Position numbers and translations under genes: made by a program
Notes under the pieces: generated by a model
The model's input: only the letters and a program-made list of their open reading frames with translations
Database searches by the model: none
What the model was told of the DNA's origin: nothing
In this document: positions 1 through 10,081 of the stretch, in pieces
Layout of the letters: the number at the start of each line of letters is the position of its first letter
Numbering within the stretch: position 1 is the first letter of the stretch
Assembly (NCBI GenBank): GCA_030248065.1
Contig: JASAMV010003044.1
Span: 60,915-124,914 of the forward strand
DNA length: 64,000 nt
Direction: 5' to 3'
Origin: Rhynchonema sp. JSB1_4
Taxonomy: Eukaryota > Nematoda > Chromadorea > Monhysterida > Xyalidae

Positions 1-806
1 GGGAAATTTAGGTCACCAAAAAAGATACAGGGATCCCTCAATTCAAAGATTTTCTCAAAATGTCCAAGAAAATCCCTGAAAAGAGCGGAGTTTGAACCGA
101 GGTAGTTAGGAGGGCGATAAATTTCAGTGAGAATTAAATTTTGGGTGGGCAGGGAAATTTGAACAGATAGTGTTTCGAATGTTACATTGGTTTTTGACAG
201 GGTTGGGAGGGCCTTAGATTTATAAATTTTGGGCACCAGGATCGCGACACCGCCACCTTTTTTATCAACCCGGTCTAACCTGTAGACTTGAAAGGCACCA
301 CCCACAGAAAGTGAAGAGCCCAGAACCGACGGATCCAGCCAGGTCTCGCATAGCAGGTAAATAGCGTCATTTGGGCCATCCAGAACCGACTCTTCGAAGG
401 CGTGCCTTCTAACTGCCGTGGCCAGAGATCTCACGTTGAGGTGACATAGTTTCAGGCCTGAAAAATTAGAATTGAGTTTGTTTTTAAAATATTTGCCGTC
501 GCCGCTTTTCCCCCGCCTCACTGAACCGCTGCCTTCCTATTTCTTAGATTTCGAATTTGCATCGCTCAACACATCCAGCAAATCAAGATCAGTGAGCATT
601 TTCAAATCAAACGGATCGCAATGGAATTCGTGTGAAATACGATTATTGGCAGATTTCTTTTCAACGATAACAGCGTGACCAAATTCGATAGAATCACGAA
701 GCACAAGTTTTTTGTTTTTGTTTTCGGGCAATTCACGTAATTTGCTCAAGACAGTGACACATTTTCGATGCACTGAGCGCTGCAGATCGGTTTGGTCATG
801 ACGCAA
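1..806 (-). mobile_element. 5' part of a non-LTR retrotransposon (endonuclease domain), runs off the left edge
   Basis: On the minus strand a frame runs from about 806 to the window edge and encodes a short leader followed by an apurinic-type endonuclease domain. Visible motifs are LCHLNVRSL near the start, CETWLDPS, RLDRVDKKGGGVAILV, EIYRPPNYLGSNS and, at the edge, FFGDLNF. This is the usual order for CR1/L2/Jockey-type endonucleases. The reverse transcriptase would lie outside the window to the left. An in-frame TAG at 538-540 separates the leader (residues from about 806 to 541) from the endonuclease, so this copy is probably dead unless the leader is a separate ORF1 remnant. It may belong to the same family as the copy at 37.7-40.3 kb, but the overlapping endonuclease part is too short to prove it. 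Confidence 0.8.
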
Positions 807-1179
807 CCCTTCTATTTAGGTTCTACGGTATTGCGCTTCGCGCATGGTTTAGTTCATCACCATTTTTCTTGTGCACTTTCAGTCGATTTTGGCCGAATTT
901 TAGCCATTTTTTGTGTAACCCGGACGCCGGACCGATTCCCACCTCTGCTGTGGTTGGTTGAACACACACAACACAAACACGAATTTCTCTGGAATTGGTT
1001 TATCGGTTTCCATCGCTCGCATGCTGGGAAAAGCTTGTACAATTGCCTTGAGAGAGAGAAAATTTTCGATATCGTTTTATACTTTGACAATACTCTTGGG
1101 AGAAACTTTTCAAACTAGAATGGAGTTCTGCAGTGGCGTAGGAGAGGTGTACCGTACCTGTACGTACTCCCTCCGAGGT
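807..1179. repeat. Mosaic of transposon scraps
   Basis: At about 810-832 there is a decayed inverted end of the TA-target element family (TTCTATTTAGG and ACGGTA). At about 925-952 there is a right end of a hAT-like family (ATTCCCACCTCTG). Bases about 970-1130 are an inverted, diverged copy of about 2262-2440, including CCATCGCTCGCATG and TTGAGAGAGAGAAAA. The ORFs here are by-products of this repeat. No gene is seen. Confidence 0.5.
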
Positions 1180-1548
1180 CAGGAACGGGCTCCCAGAGAG
1201 TGTGGTCTCTGCTGCCTCAACTGCGGCCTTCAAAACTAAACTAAACTCACGTGGTCGAGACCTAGTTTCTCGCCACATTTCTTCAAAATTTTCAGCCGTC
1301 GTTGACTGATCCCCTCAGTCACTGGGTTGCTGCTTTTCAGATAATCATCAATATTCCGTCATCCGTTGCCGACTTTACGTTTGTTCTCTTCAACAGTTTG
1401 GTTGGTTGAATCTCGCCGGTATGTTTTCTTTGTCGTTTGTTCGTTCTTGTTCACATTTTCGTTTATTAATACTCATGTTCATTTTTTAGGGTTTCTCCGG
1501 ATCTTGTGTAAGGTCTTTGCGAAAGCGTGCAGATAAAATTTGAATTTG
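1180..1548 (+). mobile_element. 3' fragment of the CR1/Jockey-like retrotransposon
   Basis: This stretch matches the C-terminal codons and 3' untranslated region of the copy at 39,950-40,338, for example the shared CTAAACTCACGTGGTCGAGA and the block around GCCGTCGTTGACTGATC. It ends in the same tail, ATAAAATTTGAATTTG repeated imperfectly. It is a 5'-truncated insertion on the plus strand, opposite to the element at 1-806. Confidence 0.8.
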
Positions 1549-1754
1549 AAATTTGAGTCACAAGAAGGAGAAAGGACACCTAAATCGCAAAGTTTTCAGT
1601 CTCGAACACTTCAAAAGTAAAAAATCGCGCGCTCAGCGCGTCAAATGCACGCATTTCCACTGGCTTCTGGTGGTTTCGGGAACAGAAAATTCAAAACTTG
1701 AAAACAACGTTTTTTCGAAAAAAACCGTTTTTTTTCAAATAAATTACCTGTAAA

Positions 1755-1973
1755 CAGAGTAGTTCCTGGGGGGAGGTCCCCCTCGGGTACGTCTGTTCCC
1801 CCTCCATGGTACGCCTGCCCCACTGTTCCCCCTCCGGGTACGTCTGCTCCTCCAATTTTTACCTAAAATAGGCAAATTTTGGCCTAAAATAGGCATTTTT
1901 AGGCATACGTCTGTTCCCCTTCCGAAAAAAAGGGGGTACCGCATGTTCCCCCTCCGGACCAGGAACTACACTG
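1755..1973. mobile_element. hAT-like MITE, 219 bp
   Basis: The left end is CAGAGTAGTTCCTGGGG and the right end is CCAGGAACTACACTG, which are inverted repeats. The 8-bp target duplication CCTGTAAA is present at 1747-1754 and 1974-1981. The inside holds G/C runs and CCTAAAATAGGC-type short palindromes. It has no coding capacity. Confidence 0.88.
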
Positions 1974-2650
1974 CCTGTAAAACACCCATTTATGAGCAAT
2001 TTTCGCTTTGCATATGGCTTGTTAAACCCCGCCTGCGTGTTTCAGGCACGGAAAAGGTCGCTTTCAGCTGTTTTAGGCCTTTTCAAAATAATTTTGTAAC
2101 ATAGGTTCGAACCCTCAAGAACATTTTTCGCCATTTTCAGACCAAAAAACACATTCTCAGAAAAATAAATTACCGGTAATTCTTCTGGACAATTTATTTT
2201 CGAAAATTACCTGCCGCCGAAATAAAACGGTTTTTTTCTGTTAGTCACTATCATAGAGAGCAGTAACACCCTCACAAAACTCCATTCTGGCTTGAATAAT
2301 CCCAAGAGTATTTATTGTCAGTGCATATCACGATATCCAATATTTTCTCTCTCTCAATCCAACTGTCCAAGCTTTTCCCAACGTGCGAGCGATGGAAACC
2401 GATAAACCAATTCCAGAGAAATTCGTGTCGTGCAATCACAGGACCAGAGATTAGGATCGGGGATCGGGCCGAGTCGGACCGCGTAACCTCGGCCCTGCCC
2501 TTCAAAGGTTTTTGGGTGAAAAATTTTAATGTTTTTATTACGCGTGGAAACGTTGTATTTGCGCGCGTACCGTAAAAACCTAAATACAAGGGGGCTCTAT
2601 TAATTCACTGACCCCATTTTGGGGGCTCTATATAACGGGGGGCGGGGGAC

Positions 2651-3477
2651 CAGTGTAGTGGCAGGCCCATGTGTGGGAGGTAAGTATGATGCGGGGTTGG
2701 GACCGGAAGCGTGAGAGGTATGATTTTGGTCACCCAAAAAGGCGAAAAAACACCGTTTTTGTGCTACAATTTTGGGCAAAAATTGAGGTAAAAATAGTAC
2801 TTTTTCAAAATTTTCGCCGAAAATCACCTAAAATAGGTATTATGGGTGGGTTCGCGCGATTTTTGGGAAAATAAGGTCGAAAAACACCGATTTTTGCCTT
2901 AAAAAGGTATAAAATTGCTTGTGAGAGGTATGATTTGGAGTTGTGAGAGGTAAGTACCGTAAAAACCTAAATACAGCCCCCCCCCCGGAATAGAGCCCCC
3001 CCCGTAATACAGCCCCCCCAAAAAGGGGTCAGTGAATTAATAGAGGCCCCCCCGGAATAGAGCCCCCCCTAAGTAACATCCCCTATACTGTAGTGTATTA
3101 AGGCTTGATAGTGGTGTACAGGTACATTTATGCACGTTTGTTGTTCGTTCAGAGCACATAATACGCCTCCTATTGACGAATAGACACGAATAAATGCGAT
3201 TACAAGCGAAAAAACATCCTTTCAAACCTCTTTTTAGGGGTTTTTGGGGGGTATTTCTGGGAACAATTTTTCAGGTTCGGGTCAGTGAATTAATAGAGGC
3301 CCCCCCGGAATAGAGCCCCCCCCGTAATAGAGCCCCCCCAAAATGGGGTCAGTGAGTTAATAGAGCCCCCCCCTTCTATTTAGGTTTTTACGGTACTCAA
3401 CCCCCCCTCGGGTTTTGTGGTAGGTAAGTACTGAGAGGGGGGGTAACCCCCCCCCAACCCCCCCAGCCACTACTATG
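2651..3477. mobile_element. hAT-like MITE carrying a nested TA-target MITE
   Basis: The ends are CAGTGTAGTGGCAGG and AGCCACTACTATG. The 8-bp duplication CGGGGGAC lies at 2643-2650 and 3478-3485. An intact relative without the inner insertion is at 60,397-60,789. The inner element (2957-3393) sits in this one at a TA dinucleotide that is uninterrupted in the 60.4-kb copy. Confidence 0.9.
2957..3393. mobile_element. TA-target MITE (CCGTAAAAACC family), 437 bp
   Basis: Inverted ends CCGTAAAAACCTAAATA and TATTTAGGTTTTTACGG are flanked by TA at 2955-2956 and 3394-3395. The empty site AGGTAAGTACTCAACC survives at about 60,697-60,712, which confirms a TA duplication. The TA target is typical of Tc1/mariner-type elements. 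That assignment is inference, since no transposase is present. Confidence 0.88.
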
Positions 3478-3662
3478 CGGGGGACTCTATTCCGCGGGGG
3501 GCTCTATTAATTCACTGACCCAAATCTGAAAATTTGTTCCCAGAAATACCCCTAAAAACCCCCCAAAAGGGGGTTGAAAGGATGATTTTCGCTCATGATC
3601 GCATTTATTTTTGTCTATTCATCAATATGAGGCGTATTATATGCTCTGAACGAACAAGAAGT

Positions 3663-3697
3663 AGTGGTAGTTGTAGTAGTAGTAGTAGTAGTAGTAG
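3663..3697 (+). repeat. TAG microsatellite
   Basis: About ten TAG/TTG units lie immediately left of the hAT-like insertion at 3698. They probably expanded the duplicated target site. Confidence 0.8.
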
Positions 3698-4016
3698 CAG
3701 TGTAGTTCCTGGGGGGAGGGGGGTCCCCCCTAAGGTACACTACCGTATTGTCGGAAATAGAACCCGGGGGGTCTATTTTTTCACTGGGGTCATTTTGGGG
3801 GGTTCAATTTATGGGGGGTCAATTATTGGGGGGGGGGGTTATATTTTTCATTTGGCTTGGCCCCCCGACAAAAAAACCATAGTTAATAATGCCCATGAAA
3901 ATGGCTTGTTTTCGGTATTTTCTAACTTCAACAGCGGCAATTATGCTTAAAAAGCTTTATTCTGTTGTGTGCGCAAGCTTAAACAACATTTGACACAACA
4001 ACACAGCCCTACCATA

Positions 4017-4822
4017 CAGTGTAGTTCCTGGTCCGGAGGGGCAGTGTAGTTCCTGGTCCGGAGGGGGAGATAGCGGACCCTCCGTTTTTTTCGGAGGGGG
4101 AGATAGTGTACCCCCGAGGGGGGGAAGGGGGGGGGGAAGACCCAAATTCAGGAAAAAGTCACTTTTTGAGGTAGAGAATTTGACCTATTTTTGCCCCTTT
4201 TTGGAAAAAATTCTTCAGAAAAAGGGTATTTTGGCGACTTTTGAGAACATTGACCTGAAAATCACTCATTTTTGGCCTAAAAATGCCCATTTTAGGCCTA
4301 AAAAATGGCTATTTTAGGCAAAAATTGGGGGAGATAGTGTACCCGGAGGGGGAGATAGGGGGATAGTGTACCACCTGAGGGGGAGATAGTGTACCCGAGG
4401 GGGGGGGACCCCCCTCCCCCCCCCAGGAACTACACTGCGGAGGGGGAACAGACTTACCCTCCACTATTTTCGGAGGGGGAACAGACGTACCTACCTGGGG
4501 GGGAAGGGGGGGGGGGGAAGTCCCAATTTGGGGGGGACGGAAAAAAGTCATTTTTTGAGGTCGAAAAATTGGACTATTTTTGCCTTCTTTTGCGAAAAAT
4601 CTCCTATAAAAAGGGTATTTTGGCGTTTTTTTGGAGGTTTCACCTAAAGTTTACCTATTTTTGGCCTAAAAATGCCTATTTTAGGCCTAAATTTGCCCAT
4701 TTTAGGAAAAAATTTGGGGAGCAGACGTACCCGGAGGGGGAACAGTGGGGCAGGCGTACCTCGGAGGGGGAACAGACGTACCCGAGGGGGGGGTCCCCCC
4801 TCCCCCCCCAGGAACTACACTG
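4017..4822. mobile_element. hAT-like MITE nested at level three
   Basis: Ends CAGTGTAGTTCCTGG and CCAGGAACTACACTG have the perfect 8-bp duplication CTACCATA at 4009-4016 and 4823-4830. The insertion site is inside the TA-target element 3743-4987. Confidence 0.9.
4042..4437. mobile_element. hAT-like MITE nested at level four
   Basis: Ends CAGTGTAGTTCCTGG and CCAGGAACTACACTG have the perfect 8-bp duplication CGGAGGGG at 4034-4041 and 4438-4445. It lies inside the related element 4017-4822, so the family inserted into itself. Confidence 0.9.
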
Positions 4823-5331
4823 CTACCATACCACTAATCTGTGGTACGGTGAAGGTTGGGGGTGGGGTTCTATTAATGGGGGGGGGGTCAATTAATGGGG
4901 GGGTTCTATTTTTGATTTCGAGCCATTTAGGGGGGTTCAATTTAAGGGGGGGTCAATTAATGGGGGGTTCTATTTCCGACAATACGGTAACCGCCGCGAC
5001 CAAGGTACACTAGTACACTATAACCGCCGCGCCAGGTACACTAACCGCCTCAATTTTTGCCCAAAATAGGCATTTTAAGCCTAAAATGGGCATTTTTAGG
5101 CCTAAAATGGGTGATTTTTAGGTCGATGTTGTCAAAAGTCGCCAAAATACCCTTTTTATGGAGAATTTTTTCCAAAAAGGGCAAAAAATCGGTCAAATTT
5201 TCTACCTCAAAAAGTGACTTTTTCCTGAATTTGGGTCTCCCCCCCCTTCCCCCCCAGGGAGGTACACTAACCGCCGCACGGAACAAAGGGGTAGGTACAC
5301 TAACCGCCGCGCCGGACCAGGAACTACACTG

Positions 5332-5816
5332 AGTAGGTGTAGTAGTACTTTATTTCGTTTCACGTTTAATATTACACAACTGACACACACAATAATATTT
5401 ACGCGCCACACCACAACACGATCTGAACATCATGCAATTTCGACCACGGTGTTGGAGGCACTCTGGGGAAGGGGGATACCTACTGTACCGCGCTCGGAGA
5501 GGGGGGATACCTACTGTACCAGAGCCGATCGCCCGGGGGGGTTATGTACCTAGAGGGGTTGGGGGGGTTAGGTTTTTGGGTGAAAATTTTAATGTGTTTA
5601 TTATGTGTGGAATCGTGTGAAAACGTAGTCTTTGCGCGCGTAGCGCGCGAATTTTGGGTAATTTGAGGTAGAAAACCACTGATTTTACACTAATTTTGGC
5701 CATTTTGGTCAAAAATTGGCACTTTTGGGGCAAAAACGATCTACTGTATCTATCGTCAACGCCTGTGTCCAAGCAAGATGAGATGATTTTTCAGGGCACA
5801 TTTCAACACATGGTCA
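5332..5816. other. Upstream region of the TIGAR-like gene with MITE remnant
   Basis: At about 5445-5720 there is a left end of the CAGTGTTGGAGG family (here CGGTGTTGGAGGCACTCTGG) followed by ATACCTACTGTACC repeats and the GCGCGTAGCGCGC hairpin. Its right end is not visible. No exon is recognised before the ATG at 5817. Confidence 0.5.
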
Positions 5817-8800
5817 ATGGTGCTGTTTTCTTTGACTGTTGTTCGTCAGTAAGTTGAATGGGCTGGGTTTTTTTATTTAGAAATTTTCCCGAACATTTAC
5901 AACCAGATGTCGAAATTTTAGGTGCAGGTGCACCCTACATTCCCTGGTACAAGGGGCTGTAATTTTTAATGACCTTTTTATGCTGTATTTTTTCGCTGCC
6001 CAAAATCTGAAAAAATGTTGCCGAAAATATGACTTGTGCGAGGGCTTTACTCATAAGTGAGTGTTTTCACGCTTCTCCTTCAACATAAGGCTTCACAGTG
6101 CCGTGTACTCAATCGTATACCTTAAAAACCTAACAACAAGGGGGCTTTGTTACTTCGCTGACCCATTGTTGAGGTGTTCTATTAGTTCACTGACGTGACC
6201 CGAATCTGAAAAAATTGTTCTCTGAAATACACCCAAAGTTGTATTTGAAGGGTTTTTTCGATTATAATCTCATTTATTCGTGTCTATTCATCAACAGGGG
6301 AGGAAGCGTATTATCTCCTTTCAACGAACGACAAATGTGCATACATGTACCTGTGCACGACTATCAAGCCCTAACACCCTACTTATAAGGGATTTCATTT
6401 AGGTGGCTCTATTAATTTACTGACCCCTTTGGGGTCTCTATTCCGGAGGGCTCTACAGGTTTTTACGCGGTTAACCACTCGCAAATGTAGGGACTTCAAG
6501 TTTGGGCGCTCTATATATTAGACAAACTTGGGGATCTCCCCCACGCGCCCGTGGCGTAGCCGTGGGTGTGAGTGAGCTTCTGGCTTACCAACACCAAGTA
6601 CCGCCCCTCCCATTTTCAGTGGCGAAACGCAGGCGAACGCGGATTTTATTATTCAGGGACACAGAGATGATGCCTTGAACATGGTTGGAAATGAGCAAGC
6701 AACGAAGTTGGGCCAATGGTTCAACGTGCAGGTAAGCAGCTGTCAGTGCTGTGGCTGGGAGTGGGGTACAGTATCTCCCTCTCTCTGGTACGGTATCTCT
6801 CCCAATTTTTCCAAGATTTCACCCCAGAATTGCCCTTTTTGGTCGATAATGGCCAAAAATCTGGTCAAAATTGAACAAAAGTGCAAAAATTTGGTGATTT
6901 ATGCACATTTTAACCTATAAAAATTGAATTCTTTCGAAAGTAGTATGGTACAGTATCTCCCCCTAAAATTTCTTCCCCCCACCCGCCCAAATCGGATTCC
7001 TCCCCCAATTCTGGGTACAGTACACCGGTATCTCCCCCTCTTTTTGGCCGAAAGGTACAGTATCTCCCCCTCAGAAGTAGCCACAGTACTGGCCGCTGCT
7101 GCAAGGTGCTTCTAAAATAAACGTATAACTATACGTAAGATTTTGAGCTCGCATTCTCGAGATTTATTGCGTATCTTAATGCTTTTGGGGTCGGGGTCAA
7201 AAGTCACTTTTACTTCTCGGGGTCAATAAGTCATTTCTTAGAGGTGCTTGTTCCAAAAGTGAAAATTTTCCTCCATGCCCCCTAACGATTTCCCATACCC
7301 CGTACCAGGGGGTACACCCATACTACACCGCTGCCTACTCTCCGTTTCTTGAAAAAAACGGCGGAAAAAAGCGCCATCAACTATTGTTTGCACAGTACAT
7401 TTCGGACAACGCGACAAAATGTGTGCTTTTCACATGCGTTGTCCATCATGTTCAGCAATGGCCGCCATTCACGCACGTGTTCACGAGCGATCTGCAGCGC
7501 ACCAGACAGACAGCGGATCGAATTCTGTCCAACTTTCTCTCCGTCACGCAACAACAGCCAATTGTGAGCACCGAAGATGCCCGGCTGCGCGAACGATGCT
7601 ATGGCGTGTTGGAGGGACAAAGTCTGACGCGATTGAAGAAGGAGGCGCAGGCACAGTCGTGCAAAGTGATGGACTTTTGTCCGCCGCATGGCGAAACGCG
7701 ACAACAGCTGCATCAACGTGTGGTTGACGCGTTATATGCGTTAGTTAGTTGGAAACACTAATTGTCTTTGAGCTTTTTTTTGAAATCTTGCTTTTCAGCA
7801 TGTGCAAATCACTCGAATCCGAGATGCTCCAAAATTGTGCCACTTTGCCTGGTCGGGTGCGACATTCGAGCTCACGAAAGCGTTTGCAGCTGCCCCAGTT
7901 ACTGTCATGTCCCGAGGATGAGGTAGATAATGGCTCGTGAACAAGCGCCGTTTTCGTCACATGATGCTTAGATATTCTGCTTAGGTCGTGCTTAGGTTGA
8001 ATCCGGAAATCGGAATCCGGAAAACGCATTTTTTGCATCTAAATTCTTGCGTTTTCCGGAGCCCAGAAATGTTTTGTATTTTTGCGTGCAAATTGTTTCC
8101 GAGTTCCGGATTCCAGATTTAACATAGGTTCGCCCTTGGCATTGCCATTTACAGTGTGTTCAAAAAATTGGCACTTATCATTTTGTTTGAAGTTGCCTCA
8201 AACACAATTTTCGCTGTTCAGATGGACGCGGATTCGTCGATATGCCCAACTGCCAGTAATGAAACATCAGCCGTCGTGTCTGTGGGTAGCGGCATGCCAT
8301 GCGATACGACAGGCGGTGCGAATGCGAGCGGATCAGAACTGGTGGCACTCAGGCCTGTCGCACCTCCAAACTCTGCCGCCAGCTTGCGGACATTCTCCTT
8401 TCAGGTCAGGGACGTGAAATCACGGTTCTTTCACAATTGGGCCTGTCGGTTTTGGTCGGTTCAACGCTGGCACTTTTTTAAACGTGAAAACAATTTTTCT
8501 GCGATTGCAGTCAGCAGCGAGCGACGATTCGTATTTCTGTGATCTCGACGCTCACGTGCTGCTGGTGACCCATGGCGGTGCTATTCGTGAATTGTTCGCA
8601 CATTTTGCTGACACTTTGCTGTGTGAATTTCCTGGTGGTCGAGGCGCGGCGCTCAGGGCTGCTCCGAACACTGCTTTTTCGAGGTTCGTCAAGCCAGAAT
8701 AGATTCTATATAGAGTAAAGTGACTAAACAAATTAAACATGAAAATAACGATTCTTCTCAATCGCGATATTTTCAGATTCAACATCAGTTACGATGGTGA

Positions 8801-8888
8801 AACATCAGCCACTCATCTGGCTTGCATGGACGTGCATTGCACAGAGCATATGCGGGATGATAATGATGGACGGGTCTCCTGGAGATGA
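5817..8888 (+). CDS. TIGAR: TIGAR-like fructose-2,6-bisphosphatase / histidine phosphatase
   Basis: Seven exons: 5817-5848, 6620-6731, 7456-7739, 7799-7922, 8222-8404, 8511-8683 and 8777-8888. They total 1020 nt and 339 codons, and all phases close. The protein starts MVLFSLTVVRHGETQANADF, aligning with the TIGAR start and placing the phospho-acceptor histidine at residue 11. Next come FTHVFTSDLQRTRQT (53-67), RLRERCYGVLEGQ (91-103) and PPHGET, then a Ser/Pro-rich linker. The second catalytic histidine is in VLLVTHGGAIRELF (H266), and PNTAFSRFNISYDGE follows near the C terminus. It is longer than the human protein, mainly through exons 4-5 at the position where vertebrate TIGAR also has a variable insert. 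In this family it lowers fructose-2,6-bisphosphate and diverts sugar to the pentose phosphate path. Exon 4 boundaries are the least certain. Introns 1 and 2 carry MITEs. Confidence 0.92.
6120..6470. mobile_element. TA-target MITE in intron 1 of the TIGAR-like gene
   Basis: The left end CCTTAAAAACCTAAC and right end GGTTTTTACGCGG are decayed copies of the CCGTAAAAACC termini. The body carries the family landmarks GTGTCTATTCATCAACAGG and CTATTAATTTACTGACCC. The preceding TA is kept; the following bases read TTA. Confidence 0.75.
6744..7091. mobile_element. hAT-like MITE in intron 2 of the TIGAR-like gene
   Basis: Ends CAGTGCTGTGGCTGG and AGTAGCCACAGTACTG are inverted repeats. Flanking 8-mers GCAGCTGT and GCCGCTGC match at 6 of 8, consistent with an older insertion. 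The body repeats GGTACAGTATCTCCCCCT. It begins only 12 bases after the exon 2 donor. Confidence 0.75.
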
Positions 8889-9455
8889 ACACACACCATT
8901 TGTTGTCTGTTTGTCTCATTATTCTGTTTGCAGTGTCTGTATAGGCGCTTTAGTGTTCATAGATTTGTGATGTTCCATGTGATTTGCTTTCACACATCGA
9001 TTACTTAGCCTGTACTGGTGGGATTCAAGTTGCAAAAGCTTTCAAACCCTTTTTGGCACGTTTTATTACGGGTTGTGTGCCTATTTTACATGTATGTTCA
9101 GATCTTATAACAAAGGCGTACAGTTGTAACAAATTATTTGTTCGAATCTTGTTTATTTATCTGGTGATTGTAAATTACCTGTACTTATTATTGTCGGGTT
9201 TGCTTCATTTCACTGTTTCGTAGGTGTCCGCTGGGCGGCATGTTTTTGCCAAGCTTCCAATAGATATCAGCTAATTTCTTAAAAATTGAACTGAAATAGC
9301 TTTTTTGTCGAATAAATGGGTAAAATTGTTGCTTCTGACTTTCATTCACTTCTTATAAAGTCGCTTTGCGCGACTCGTGGCCCCTTGCAGGCACGATGTC
9401 TTTGTGAGTCTGCGCGTTTAGTGATCGTTATACTTCTTAATCTTCAGTGTCAGCC
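8889..9455 (+). other. 3' untranslated and spacer region
   Basis: Non-coding interval between the TIGAR-like stop and the next ATG. It holds one clear AATAAA polyadenylation signal at 9311-9316. Nothing else is recognised. Confidence 0.5.
9311..9316 (+). promoter_or_regulatory. Candidate polyadenylation signal (AATAAA)
   Basis: It lies 423 bases after the TIGAR-like stop codon and before the next gene. No other AATAAA was noticed in this spacer. Confidence 0.35.
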
Positions 9456-10050
9456 ATGTCCGTTCCGAATGACGAAGCGAACGCGTACTTGAAAGGTGCC
9501 AAGATTGCCGTCAGCTTGATGTCGCAGGTGCAAGTGCAAATGTTTTTTGTGTAAAATTCCATGAAATAGACGAATTTGCATTTTGATGATTTCATTGCAG
9601 CTTGGCTACATAGAGGGGACTGTGCACGCTCGTGTGACTGCTGCTTCAGTCCAGGACAACGCAATGTGAGTCTGCAATGTGGTTTGCTTATCGATGTTTA
9701 CTTTCCGTGCTGAATTATGCTCTATCAGGTACAAAGTCGAGTCAATTGTAACTTGCACATTATTTCCCAGTGTCAAAGACTCAGCACTGCTCAAACGTGT
9801 GCAACAACGCTGTGCTGCCACGCCATCTCAGTTATCAGGATCAGACGATGTTGCGACTTTGGTGAATACTGCGGTCAAACTTGCGTCAAAGGTTGTCAAT
9901 TTTTGTCAGTTGTCCCTTCAAAAGAACTGTCAATTTTTAGGTGATGTTTTCACCAATATGTTGCAGGCCAACGTTCCTCTCCCAGAGTTTATGCGGTCCG
10001 ATTCCAAATCACAAGAACAACAATCCGGCAGTTCGAACCTGGCCTACTGA
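9456..10050 (+). CDS. Unrecognised 127-residue protein
   Basis: Four exons: 9456-9527, 9601-9665, 9729-9891 and 9967-10050. They sum to 384 nt with matching phases. The protein starts MSVPNDEANAYLKGAKIAVS and ends in a Ser/Gln-rich tail (SQEQQSGSSNLAY). The middle looks helical and soluble (SALLKRVQQRC, DVATLVNTAVKLASK), with no signal peptide or membrane segment. A 36-base read-through inside exon 3 could be an extra mini-intron (GTAACT to CCCAG), but it stays in frame. I cannot assign a family. Only 31 bases separate its stop from the ATG of the hydroxylysine kinase gene, suggesting a shared transcript. Confidence 0.7.
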
Positions 10051-10081
10051 AACAAAGCAGCTTACGTGAAATTTGATTATT

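Larger units (their letters stand above)
2568..3660. mobile_element. Outer TA-target MITE, interrupted and lacking its right end
   Basis: The left terminus TACCGTAAAAACCTAAATA at about 2569 leads into the G-rich body shared with copies at 2957-3393, 6120-6470 and 24,033 onward. The element is split by the hAT-like insertion 2651-3477 and resumes at 3478 with the same body (CTCTATTAATTCACTGACCC, then GGCGTATTATATGCTCTGAA). It breaks off in a TAG microsatellite next to the insertion at 3698. Confidence 0.65.
3743..4987. mobile_element. TA-target MITE (CCGTATTGTCGG family) containing hAT-like insertions
   Basis: Ends CCGTATTGTCGGAAATAGAA and its inverse are flanked by TA at 3741-3742 and 4988-4989. 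The flanks rejoin as GGTACACTAACCGCCGC, which matches undisturbed text nearby (about 5034-5050). The termini differ from the CCGTAAAAACC family but share the leading CCGTA. Confidence 0.85.
3698..5331. mobile_element. Outer hAT-like composite MITE
   Basis: The left end CAGTGTAGTTCCTGGGG and the right end CCAGGAACTACACTG define a 1.6-kb unit. Flanks AGTAGTAG and AGTAGGTG match at 6 of 8 positions, blurred by the neighbouring microsatellite. Its body is interrupted at 3743-4987 by a TA-target element that itself contains two further hAT-like elements. Confidence 0.78.

Noticed and set aside
792..1118. A 108-codon ORF shared in part with 2272-2589
   Set aside because: The shared part is an inverted repeat copy, and its ends include MITE termini and a hAT-like right end.
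3534..3950. A 138-codon ORF with a poly-Ser stretch
   Set aside because: The Ser run is the TAG/AGT microsatellite and the rest is MITE sequence.
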